Assembly: GCF_018860365.1 (NCBI RefSeq)
Contig: NZ_JAHKPO010000001.1
Coordinates: 336,365 to 400,364, forward strand
Length of the DNA stretch: 64,000 bases
Direction: 5' to 3'
From: Arenibacter algicola
GTDB lineage: Bacteria > Bacteroidota > Bacteroidia > Flavobacteriales > Flavobacteriaceae
In this document: piece after piece, positions 1-7,357 of the stretch
Numbering within the stretch: the first letter of the stretch is position 1
How the letters are laid out: every line of letters starts with the position of its first letter
The notes under the pieces: model-generated
What the model was told of the DNA's origin: nothing
The model's database searches: none
What the model saw: the letters and a program-made list of their open reading frames with translations, nothing else
Position numbers and translations under genes: made by a program

Positions 1-1368
1 GATGAGCGGAACGAACACGGCACAAGTGGTCAGCACCGAGCTCAACAGGGGCCTGAACACTTCATTGGTCCCTATTGCGCAAGCCTTTGAAAGGGAATGT
101 CCATTTTCCCTGTACTGGGCGATATTGTCGATGACGATGATGGAATTGTCGATCATAAGCCCCGTACCTAAAACCAGGCCCGAAAGCGAGATTATATTGA
201 TGGAGATTTGGAACAGGTGGAAAAAAAGCAGACAGACCACCATGGAGACGGGGACACTGATACCGATCAGGATCGGGGACCTTACATCTTTCAAAAACAG
301 GAACATGACCACGAAGGCCAACAGAACCCCCCATAATAGACTTTGTGCAAGGTTGTTGATGGCAAAATCCAACAACTTGGTCTGGTCCCTGTTTATCGAA
401 AAATCCATATCCGTATATTCCATACCCATATTTCCGATAACTTCTTCAAGGGCATCCCTGAGATCGGACATACGCGCGTCGCTCTGCTTGATAATGGCCA
501 TGGCAACGGCCTCTTTCCCATTGGATACGACCAGTCCTTGGCGCTTTTGCGGTTGCTCGGATACCTCTGCCAGGTCTTTAAGCTGGTACAGTTTGCCATT
601 TTTATTGATATGGATGTTCTCAAGATCCTTTATATTCTCCAAAGTATTTCCAAGACGTAGGTTGTATTGGTATTGATTGTCCTTTACCAGAATGCTCCCG
701 ATTTCCAGATCTTCCTTTTTTATCGTGCTTTCCAGCTCTTCCAAACTTAGGCCCAAAGCAATTAATTTGCGATTATCGGGAATGACCACGATTTCCGGAT
801 ATACCAGACCGCTCACGTCCACCATAGCGACTTCCGGAATCTGTTCGATCCGCTTTCGCACCACCTGGCTTACAAATCGGTTAAAATCCACGAACTCTTG
901 GGACACCTCTCCATCGGCCTTGGTGCCGTGTACATCTTTTAAGGTAATGTTTAGGTAAAAAACGGGAATATCCGTGGCACTGGCCTTTATTACCCTGGGA
1001 CGTTCCAGATCCCGGGGCAGGGTGGCCATGGCCCGGTCCACTTTTTCGTTTACCTCTATGAAGGAGTAGTCAATTTTGGTGCCATGGACAAAGTTTAACC
1101 GTACAATGGACAGTCCATTGGAGGTTTCACTCTTTATATCCTCCAAATGGTTGAGTTGCATCAAATTAGCTCGGAGCGGTTTAACGATGGCATCCTCCAA
1201 TTCCCTCGCGGATATGTTCTCCGCACTTACCTGTATGGTAATCTCGGGAATATCAATATCTGGCATCAAAGAAACCGGGATATATGTAGAGGCCAAAATA
1301 CCCAGTACAACGATTCCCAAAGTGGTCATGAGAACAGCAATGGGCCTATGGATCAGGAATTTTACCAT
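1..1368 (-). CDS. RND efflux permease, N-terminal part (3' end outside window)
   Basis: The reading frame is open from the ATG at 1368 to the window edge, so about 456 N-terminal residues of a protein that is normally over 1,000 residues are visible. It starts with a membrane helix (IHRPIAVLMTTLGIVVLG) followed by the porter-domain start PVSLMPDIDIPEITIQV, typical of AcrB/HAE1-type inner-membrane proton-driven exporters. After about 330 residues come further helices (SLLWGVLLAFVVMFLFL, then ISINIISLSGLVLGTGLMID), with the family's GLMIDNSIIV motif. The adaptor gene lies 62 bp upstream on the same strand, so they form one operon. Substrate cannot be predicted; an outer-membrane TolC partner would lie beyond the left edge. 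Confidence 0.92.
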   Translation of the reverse strand, partial: MVKFLIHRPIAVLMTTLGIVVLGILASTYIPVSLMPDIDIPEITIQVSAENISARELEDAIVKPLRANLMQLNHLEDIKSETSNGLSIVRLNFVHGTKIDYSFIEVNEKVDRAMATLPRDLERPRVIKASATDIPVFYLNITLKDVHGTKADGEVSQEFVDFNRFVSQVVRKRIEQIPEVAMVDVSGLVYPEIVVIPDNRKLIALGLSLEELESTIKKEDLEIGSILVKDNQYQYNLRLGNTLENIKDLENIHINKNGKLYQLKDLAEVSEQPQKRQGLVVSNGKEAVAMAIIKQSDARMSDLRDALEEVIGNMGMEYTDMDFSINRDQTKLLDFAINNLAQSLLWGVLLAFVVMFLFLKDVRSPILIGISVPVSMVVCLLFFHLFQISINIISLSGLVLGTGLMIDNSIIVIDNIAQYRENGHSLSKACAIGTNEVFRPLLSSVLTTCAVFVPLI

Positions 1369-1430
1369 TTACGACCCAAATTAAAATCCTTGTAATCAAT
1401 CTTCCGCTTCAAAATTGTCATGCACTTCAG

Positions 1431-2561
1431 CTAGTTTTTTATGACCACTTCGGTATCGTGGGCCAAATTAAGATTGCCGGAAATAATAATGGTATCGCCC
1501 TCGACCAAGGTGGCCGAACTTTTTTCGGGGTCAGGTACGATTGAGTAATCGGTACTGTTCTCATTGGTCGTATTTACGTAGGTCCAAAATGTCCTCCCCT
1601 TTTGGTACTTGAACAGTACCTCTTGGTTTTGTCGTAAAATTACGGCACTTTTGGGCACTACCAATTGATCCGGGACCTCTTTTTGGATACGCACCTTTAC
1701 GTTCATCCCCTCTATAAGTTCACCATCGTTCTTTAATTTGGCTTTTACCAGAACGGTACCGTTCTTTTCCACCAAAGGGTTGATACTGCTTATCCTGCCT
1801 TCATACTTTTTATTCGAACTGAATGCCAATACTTCCACAACTTCGTTCACTTTGATTTTGTTGATTTCCGATTCTATCAAATAGAACTCCACCTCAAAAA
1901 CAGAGTCGTTTATGAGGGTCATAAACTCTGTACCAGAATTTATCTGTTCATGGACTTTAAATTGTATGCCTGCCACATTACCGTCAAAGGGAGCAAAAAG
2001 CGTTGCTGAATTCAGTTCGAAACGCGCATCCTTCAATTGGTGCTCCGCCTCTTGGTACCCGGAACGTATGGCCGCCATTTCATAGATATTGTCGGGAATA
2101 TCTCCCCTAAGGTCTAAATCATATCCCCTTCCCACCAACATGTCGCGGAACTCTAGTTCCCCTTTTTTCAGTGCCATTTCCGATTTATCCAATTGTTGTT
2201 GATATGTGAATTTTTGTAAAGAGGCCAAAATTTGGCCTTTACGTACATAATCCCCATTCTTTACGTATAGTTTTTCCAAAGCACCCCCCACTTCAAATTT
2301 AAGTACGTTTTTTTGAAGGGCTACTAGTTTGCCGTTGGCTAAAAGCTCTTCCTTGAAGGGTTGATTCTTTAGCACCTGTACACCGACCTCGTTTTTTTGA
2401 GGTGTATAAAGTACTTTTCCGATTGCAGCAGCTTCTTCTATTTTGTTTTCTTTACAACCTGGAAAACAAATAAAAAAAATAAAGTACAAATTCAAATATG
2501 CAATTCTATATTTAGAATAATTGATTAACCTGATTAAATAAATTGCTTTTTTTAATCTCAT
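1431..2561 (-). CDS. RND efflux periplasmic adaptor subunit (membrane fusion protein)
   Basis: 376 residues. The N-terminus is a hydrophobic helix ending in a lipobox-like FICFPGC, suggesting a lipoprotein anchored in the inner membrane. The body has the HlyD/AcrA order: barrel-sandwich half (ENGDYVRKGQ-type lipoyl motif, here VKNGDYVRKGQILASLQ), an alpha-helical hairpin (about 120-175), the second lipoyl half (LFAPFDGNVAGIQF) and a beta-barrel with MNVKVRIQKEVPDQLVVPKSAV. It links the RND permease encoded just downstream to an outer-membrane channel. It is in one operon with the permease. The first ATG is used because it gives a complete signal sequence. Confidence 0.9.
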   Translation of the reverse strand: MRLKKAIYLIRLINYSKYRIAYLNLYFIFFICFPGCKENKIEEAAAIGKVLYTPQKNEVGVQVLKNQPFKEELLANGKLVALQKNVLKFEVGGALEKLYVKNGDYVRKGQILASLQKFTYQQQLDKSEMALKKGELEFRDMLVGRGYDLDLRGDIPDNIYEMAAIRSGYQEAEHQLKDARFELNSATLFAPFDGNVAGIQFKVHEQINSGTEFMTLINDSVFEVEFYLIESEINKIKVNEVVEVLAFSSNKKYEGRISSINPLVEKNGTVLVKAKLKNDGELIEGMNVKVRIQKEVPDQLVVPKSAVILRQNQEVLFKYQKGRTFWTYVNTTNENSTDYSIVPDPEKSSATLVEGDTIIISGNLNLAHDTEVVIKN

Positions 2562-2719
2562 TTTACTTTGATTTTATAGGATACAAATTAAAAATATAAA
2601 ATTAATGTATTTAAAATGATTAGATCAATTAGGTTCTTATTTCATAAGGATTCAATAATAATTAATCAAAAAATAGTTATAATTGTTATATCAAAAATTC
2701 CCTGAAATGCTATTGTATT

Positions 2720-3040
2720 TTATTCTTTCTTCAGAATAATTGTTTTATTTTCTGGATAAATATTGGGGACATACTCATTTGAAACCATCGTTCTATTCTT
2801 TTCTTCACCTAATAAAACATTTCCAGACTTAACTGTGTAGACAAAATTGTCATCAAATTCCAATTTAGCGGAGTTTATGACTTCGTTATTTTCATTAATT
2901 AAAATAGTTTGTTTATAAACTTTTTGTTCTCATCTTGAAAATAAGGGCATCCAAAATTAATGTCTATACTATCGAAAGCCTAAAAAGTCATTCATATTCC
3001 AGAGGTTTTTTATTTTATCAAGAACGTTATTCTCTTTATA
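2720..3040 (-). pseudogene. Frameshifted remnant of a small unidentified gene
   Basis: On the minus strand a coherent protein can be read only by changing frame twice: ENNVLDKIKNLWNMNDFLGF, then DSIDINFGCPYFQDENKK, then VYKQTILINENNEVINSAKL and on to a TAA at 2720. The first break is at about 2971-2976, the second at an A-rich run near 2928-2935. It lies 50 bp downstream of the beta-propeller lipoprotein gene and on the same strand, so it was probably the last gene of that operon. The product family is not recognised. Codon use is AT-rich like its neighbours. A sequencing error at both sites is a possible alternative. Confidence 0.6.
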
Positions 3041-3091
3041 TATCAATCATTTTTCACATTCATTGAACCTCAATTTTTCAACTTACTGATA

Positions 3092-4267
3092 CTATTTTAG
3101 CAAAGCAACAAACAATATAGGGTTGTCATTCATTTCACAATCAAGACTTTTTAATTCTTCTACATCCAAATAAGCTGGACTGACAACACAAACAATTTGA
3201 TCATCGTTAATATAATTGGGGCGAAAGGCCAGGGTATTTTTAAAGTAGTCATTATGAATGCCAAATCGAACTCTTCCATTATCCAACTTATAATCTTCTT
3301 GAGTGTATTTAATATGACCTATAACTTTCTCGTTAGCCTTATTAAAAACTGTAAAAAAAGTCGATTCATTAAAATAATATGTTAAAAAAAAATAATTTTC
3401 ACTTTCATACATGTCCGAAAGATGAATTTTATTTTTTGCTTCATTATTTTGTAAAATATTTACCCCCTCAGCAGTTGACATTTTGTTATCCCCTAGATTT
3501 AATACAATATGAGGTTTTAAAATTGTATCATAGACTTGATAAATTGTGTCAACAAAAGGCTCTTTGTAAAATACTTTATTATCAAATCCGTAAGGGTTAC
3601 CAACCTGAAAAATGTGCTGTTCCAAGTTAGAATATTTATCTGGGTTTTTTGACTTAAAAGAACTTATTCTCGTAAATGATGAATCATAGATATTAAGCAT
3701 TTCTCTATCTTCCTCATTGTAATTTTGTATGATAGGAACTATAAAATTGTCTTCTTTATTTTTATATAATCCTGCTGGACGAAACCCCGTTTCTATAGTC
3801 TTAATATAACTACCTTCAAAATTGTAAATCAAAATTCCGGCAATATCAACTATATGAATCCAATTTCGAGAGTTATCAACGAAGACTTTTAAAATTGTTG
3901 TATACTCCCCTGGCCCTTTCCCAGAAGCATCTATTTGATTTTTATATTTCCCCTTACCATCAAAAATTATAATTTTTTCTTCAGACTTATATATAATTAT
4001 TTCCTTGTCTAGATAAACAAGGCTAGAAAATAATCCGATTAAGCTTTCTCTCTTTGTTTCCAAAAAGATTGTATCTAAATTGGAGGTTATATCTGACAAA
4101 TTACACTCAACTAGTTTGTTGTAAGGGTTAATCTTAAGAGATTTAATTTTATTCTTCGCACTTTCATCCGAATTACAACCAATAAGTCCACTTAAAACTA
4201 TTAAATATATTATTACTCTATAGTTGATCAAACACATTAACGCCTGGCTTTTGATAGTCGATTTCAT
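3092..4267 (-). CDS. 6-bladed beta-propeller lipoprotein
   Basis: 391 residues. Signal peptide with lipobox (VLSGLIGC, Cys31), so an exported lipoprotein. The body carries blades typical of the Bacteroidota '6-bladed beta-propeller' family, for example the segments IIIFDGKGKYKNQIDASGKG and PGEYTTILKVFVDN, the family's 'G.GPGEY' signature. The start at 4267 overlaps the upstream gene by 50 bp; an internal ATG at 4237 would give a more usual 20-residue signal peptide and a 20-bp overlap, and may be the true start. It is the fourth gene of the unit that begins with the NVEALA-like peptide at 6126. The biochemical role of this family is not known; surface ligand binding is an inference. Confidence 0.85.
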   Translation of the reverse strand: MKSTIKSQALMCLINYRVIIYLIVLSGLIGCNSDESAKNKIKSLKINPYNKLVECNLSDITSNLDTIFLETKRESLIGLFSSLVYLDKEIIIYKSEEKIIIFDGKGKYKNQIDASGKGPGEYTTILKVFVDNSRNWIHIVDIAGILIYNFEGSYIKTIETGFRPAGLYKNKEDNFIVPIIQNYNEEDREMLNIYDSSFTRISSFKSKNPDKYSNLEQHIFQVGNPYGFDNKVFYKEPFVDTIYQVYDTILKPHIVLNLGDNKMSTAEGVNILQNNEAKNKIHLSDMYESENYFFLTYYFNESTFFTVFNKANEKVIGHIKYTQEDYKLDNGRVRFGIHNDYFKNTLAFRPNYINDDQIVCVVSPAYLDVEELKSLDCEMNDNPILFVALLK

Positions 4268-4670
4268 TCACTTCCAATTTGTTACAGTCATATTTAACCA
4301 AAATAGGATAAATATTATCGTATGGTAATATTTTGTTCTCCAAGTCTAAATGCACATTTCTCGATTTCTTTATATCAAAACCGACTTTATGACTAAGGGT
4401 TTTTAACGAGTGAATCTTCGTTAAAACAAATAAAATTTTCTCGTTTGTTTGGTTTTCCTTGAAAAAAAGTTCTGCTTCCGTGATACATCCCTTACAACCA
4501 GAACCCGGCAAAATTATGACGTAATCATAACATTGTGACAATTCTGAAACTATTCTATTTAATTCTTTACCGATATATTCTCTATCAGTCCTATCTGAAT
4601 CACATGACAACAATAAAAAGAGGCAAAGTAGATTTATTAAAATCGAGATAATGAATTGGTTGTTTTTCAT
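4218..4670 (-). CDS. Thioredoxin-like lipoprotein with CxxC motif (copy 1)
   Basis: 150 residues. A hydrophobic signal segment ends in LLLSC (Cys23), so it is a predicted lipoprotein. Beyond it the segment YVIILPGSGCKGCITEAELF holds a CxxC pair (Cys59-Lys-Gly-Cys62) after a beta strand, as in thioredoxin-fold proteins. It is clearly paralogous to the protein at 12580-13059: both read Y-D-x-V-x-ILPG-x-GC-x-GCI-x-EAE-x-F, followed by LFVLTKI and SLK. Its ATG overlaps the stop of the DUF4221-like gene (ATGA), so the two are translationally coupled. Its constant place after a four-cysteine peptide gene suggests a thiol-disulfide role for that peptide; this is inferred. Confidence 0.8.
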   Translation of the reverse strand: MKNNQFIISILINLLCLFLLLSCDSDRTDREYIGKELNRIVSELSQCYDYVIILPGSGCKGCITEAELFFKENQTNEKILFVLTKIHSLKTLSHKVGFDIKKSRNVHLDLENKILPYDNIYPILVKYDCNKLEVNEIDYQKPGVNVFDQL

Positions 4671-5806
4671 TCCTTTATAATTTCTTGCAATTTGTAAACA
4701 TCAAAACTGAGGTAATCTTCATTTTCTAAAGAATTCTTCTTTTGAATTAATACTCCATCAGGTGAGACAGAAATTGTATGTAAATTTTCCAAGTAAAAAT
4801 CAAATGAATTTTTAAAGACCTTTTCACCTACTATATTGAATTGATTATCAAGGATTATGATTGATAAATCTCTAGAATTCTCTGTTCCTTCTAGAAATTC
4901 TCCTGGTAATAATGTTAATCTATAATAAACTTTATTAAACTCATCAAACAAAATGCCCAAATAATAACCATTCTCAGTACAATATTCAAAAACTTCCTCC
5001 GCTCTTCTGCTTTCTTTTCTATAATCAGGAATAGCCTGTATATATTTACTTCCCGCACAATGTTCATTATCATTAATAAAATCTTTTGTAGAAAAAATTG
5101 TATGCGAAGCGGGAAAACTTACCACGAATAAATCGTCAATTGAATTATATGTATATGATAGACCCGTTCTGTAATGAGCTCCACCAAAAAAATATTTGTT
5201 ATATAATTCTGGAAATTTATACATATATGATTTCTGCGTTAACGATTGATTAATTTTAGCAAATGGTTTTGTTAAACTATCAGCCTTCAAATTTGACATT
5301 TGAGCGCCGCCAAGAATAATTTCATTATTTGAAAATAATATTGGCAGAAAAGTATTGGGTTCTGCGAAAAAACCATTTGTCTGGGTGTTGGGGTTAACTC
5401 TCAATTCCTTTAAGATTTTTCCGTTTCCATCTTGAAGAGTCAAATTATTCGACCAATATTCATATGATACTACTTGATCCCAATTAATTATTTCATAACC
5501 AGAAATTTCATTACTACCGTATAACTTTATGGTCTTATATGGCTCCCTGTTAAAATAATCATATATGTGAATTGAATTAGTATAAGTATTTAAAAATGAT
5601 AGAAAAAGAGAATCGTTTATTTTTAAAAATTTCAAATATTTAGTAGAAGGAGCTGTAACAGAGTCGAGAATAAACTTTACTTGCTTATCTTTTATTAGAC
5701 TATATTTTTCAATCTGATTATCACACTTATTTTGATTTATTTGTTGATTTTCGGAACATGATGTCAGAAAAAGCAACAGCAAGATTAATCCATTAAAAAG
5801 TTTCAT
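4667..5806 (-). CDS. DUF4221-like lipoprotein (copy 1)
   Basis: 379 residues from the ATG at 5806, which gives a clean lipoprotein signal (MKLFNGLILLLLFLTSC, Cys17); the frame is open further upstream but that extension has no signal sequence. The protein has the DUF4221 pattern: a 'FN..YYRL' segment (LFDEFNKVYYRLTLLPGEFL) and a late 'V..SPDG' blade (HTISVSPDGVLIQKKN). It probably folds as a beta-propeller, exposed on the outer membrane. It is paralogous to 13071-14267. It lies 89 bp after the NVEALA-like peptide gene and overlaps the thioredoxin-like gene by four bases. Function is unknown. Confidence 0.8.
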   Translation of the reverse strand: MKLFNGLILLLLFLTSCSENQQINQNKCDNQIEKYSLIKDKQVKFILDSVTAPSTKYLKFLKINDSLFLSFLNTYTNSIHIYDYFNREPYKTIKLYGSNEISGYEIINWDQVVSYEYWSNNLTLQDGNGKILKELRVNPNTQTNGFFAEPNTFLPILFSNNEIILGGAQMSNLKADSLTKPFAKINQSLTQKSYMYKFPELYNKYFFGGAHYRTGLSYTYNSIDDLFVVSFPASHTIFSTKDFINDNEHCAGSKYIQAIPDYRKESRRAEEVFEYCTENGYYLGILFDEFNKVYYRLTLLPGEFLEGTENSRDLSIIILDNQFNIVGEKVFKNSFDFYLENLHTISVSPDGVLIQKKNSLENEDYLSFDVYKLQEIIKE

Positions 5807-5895
5807 GTTAAAGTGTTTCAAGGTTGATTGAACTGTATGAGTCAACAAGGAAAAGAGACTAACGGCATAATCAGTTAGCCTCTTTAAATCCCAAT

Positions 5896-6126
5896 TTATG
5901 AGCCACAAACCTTATTTGAATCGCTACTGTCATAAACGCAGGTACTACCACCTCCAACTTCAAGCCTACATACCCCTACACTGCCTGAAGGGCATTCGGC
6001 ATCAGCGGTATTAATGGCAATAAGATCCGCTAACTGTAAATTAGAATCGACACCAGAGATATTCGTATTAAAAGCCAATGTGGCGGCAATAACCGCAAAT
6101 CCAAAAATTCCAATTACTTTTTTCAT
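5896..6126 (-). CDS. NVEALA-like exported four-cysteine peptide (copy 1)
   Basis: 76 residues. A basic start and hydrophobic helix (MKKVIGIFGFAVIAATLAF) is followed by a short linker, then LADLIAINTADAEC, which matches the position and character of the NVEALA motif of the Bacteroidota NVEALA family. The remaining 33 residues hold four cysteines spaced C-x7-C-x9-C-x10-C. Copy 2 has C-x7-C-x9-C-x8-C. The likely product is a small exported peptide, probably cut near ADA/EC and stabilised by two disulfides; cleavage and disulfides are inferred. A conserved leader RNA precedes it and DUF4221, CxxC-lipoprotein and beta-propeller genes follow it. Confidence 0.82.
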   Translation of the reverse strand: MKKVIGIFGFAVIAATLAFNTNISGVDSNLQLADLIAINTADAECPSGSVGVCRLEVGGGSTCVYDSSDSNKVCGS

Positions 6127-6169
6127 TTTAAAGTATTTTTAAGATTAACAAATTTTCAAATATTTTTAT

Positions 6170-6287
6170 TACAAAAGTCCTAAGGGAGGCACCACCTTTG
6201 TTAAATACCATGCCCTCTCATTCCGAATGATTGGACATCGCTAAAAAACTTCCCCTTTGTTTGTCTATACTTACATAGGCACAAGTT
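6170..6287 (-). promoter_or_regulatory. Conserved structured leader RNA, copy 1
   Basis: On the minus strand, about 44 nt before the peptide start, lies a 118-nt block shared with 7227-7342 and 14626-14740. Two hairpins can be drawn. The 3' hairpin has arms at 6194-6201 and 6171-6178 (ACAAAGGT with ACTTTTGT in the RNA sense, one G-U pair) around the loop GGTGCCTCCC. The 5' hairpin pairs ATGTCC with GGGCAT, again with one G-U. The stems are kept although the arm sequences differ between copies. It may be a cis-acting regulator (attenuator, riboswitch-like or translation control) of the peptide gene; no known RNA family was recognised. Confidence 0.7.
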
Positions 6288-6329
6288 TTATCTATTTAAT
6301 ATTTATTTCACTTGATGCCTTATACTACG

Positions 6330-6485
6330 AACCCTGAGGTATTTCCAATATTTTGTTCATTTCCAATCTTATCCTCAAATAGCGAAGTAAGAAATCATTA
6401 CTTCCTTGGTATACACTTCCTCATATTGGCAATATCATTTTCTTATTGTCCCGATTCTTGATATAATTTGACCAACAAATAACTG
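6330..6485 (-). pseudogene. Degraded C-terminal remnant of the O-antigen-ligase/TPR gene
   Basis: Read on the minus strand, this stretch gives YLLVKLYQESGQ, then in other frames EVYTKEVMISYF and LEMNKILEIPQ. These line up in order with the C-terminus of the protein at 7358-9259 (YLLARLYYESGQ, IFAKEVKIPSKA, EMERILEKPLE). The nucleotide sequence is also alignable, including ATTTATTTCAC and the stretch up to CATTTC. Stops and frame changes make it non-functional. It sits just upstream of leader copy 1, exactly where the intact gene ends relative to leader copy 2. It therefore shows that the cassette was duplicated whole and then lost this gene in copy 1. Confidence 0.7.
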
Positions 6486-6828
6486 TAATAGTTAGACCTA
6501 TTATCGTATGTAGTCTACGCTTCCTCATATTTTTTTAAATACTTTAAGGGAGCAGTCTAGCACAGTTTATAAAATGCTATCCCAATTTGAAAATCAGAGG
6601 CATTGTTACCCCAGGAATCGAAATCCGCTTGACAATACTCCCTAAACTAACATAACATGAATAACAAGAACACTTACCTACCCTCGACAATTTATTATTC
6701 ATAATCGAGAAAAATGACTTAAGACAGTGTCACCAATAATGGACAGATGCGCTTAACAAAACACAGTAGCCAATTAAAATCAAAACGAAACTAATCTAGT
6801 CATTTGTGAATCACATTCCTACAAACAT

Positions 6829-6862
6829 AATAAAAATTCCCAATACCGGGATATTTTAATTT
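6829..6862 (-). promoter_or_regulatory. Palindromic operator/promoter, copy 1
   Basis: The core TCCCAATACCGGGA (6838-6851) lies in an AT-rich frame matching the perfect palindrome at 9351-9384. Reading the minus strand, it is followed directly by TATGTTTG (a TAnnTTTG -7 box) and TAGGAAT, identical in all three copies. It should drive the copy-1 unit (peptide, DUF4221, CxxC lipoprotein, propeller) through a leader of about 700 nt. The centre has diverged (ACC for ATT), so binding may be weaker than at copies 2 and 3. Confidence 0.65.
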
Positions 6863-6941
6863 ACAATTACCCATATTAATTATGATTAATGTATGGTCAA
6901 TTCATATTATTAGATGTCAACAATCCAAATAGCGGCTGTAT

Positions 6942-7169
6942 TTATGGGTCACACTCGCCACCATTAGGAGAATAATAGCAGGTGTACGTGCCTGATGTCG
7001 ACATATAGCACCTTCCCAAAGTACCTGCTCTACATTCGGCATTTGCACTACTCATATTTAACAACGAATCTAAGTTCAACGTATTCGAACCAATATTAAT
7101 TGTTGAGTAAGACAATAACAAAGCTGCCAGAGCAGCGACTCCAAAAACTATAATTACTTTTTTCATCAT
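6942..7169 (-). CDS. NVEALA-like exported four-cysteine peptide (copy 2)
   Basis: 75 residues; two adjacent ATG codons allow a start at 7169 or 7166. Signal helix MKKVIIVFGVAALAALLL, then LDSLLNMSSANAEC at the NVEALA position, then a 31-residue tail with cysteines spaced C-x7-C-x9-C-x8-C and a GTLGRC segment like GSVGVC in copy 1. The tail is rich in Gly, Ser, Thr and Tyr. It follows the O-antigen-ligase/TPR gene with leader copy 2 between them. Immediately downstream is operator copy 1, so this unit lacks its own DUF4221 and CxxC genes. Function unknown; a secreted signal or structural peptide is inferred. Confidence 0.82.
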   Translation of the reverse strand: MMKKVIIVFGVAALAALLLSYSTINIGSNTLNLDSLLNMSSANAECRAGTLGRCYMSTSGTYTCYYSPNGGECDP

Positions 7170-7226
7170 ATTACATTTAAAATATTACAGAAGAACTAGG
7201 CTTCTAATTATTAATACATTTACTTG

Positions 7227-7342
7227 CTAAGGTTCTTTTGGGGAGGCAACACCTTTACCATATGCCATGCCCTTTCATGATCATTAGACGGGCAATGTTA
7301 AAAAAATCCCCCTTTGTATCTTTATATCTTCATAGGCATAAT
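7227..7342 (-). promoter_or_regulatory. Conserved structured leader RNA, copy 2
   Basis: This block matches copies 1 and 3 along about 115 nt. In the RNA sense it starts with ATGCCTATG, runs through TACAAAGGGGGATTTTTTT, pairs TGCCC with GGGCA in the first hairpin, and pairs AAGGT with ACCTT in the second around GTTGCCTCCCC. The first stem is C-rich here where copy 3 has ATGCC/GGCAT, so both arms changed together. It lies between the stop of the O-antigen-ligase/TPR gene at 7358 and peptide copy 2, starting 58 nt before the latter. It therefore acts, if at all, on the peptide gene and not on transcription start. Confidence 0.7.
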
Positions 7343-7357
7343 TTTAAGATTGGACAT

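Noticed and set aside
2..676. Long plus-strand open frame at the left edge
   Set aside because: It is the antisense of the RND permease, whose minus-strand frame is continuous to the edge and has clear family motifs.
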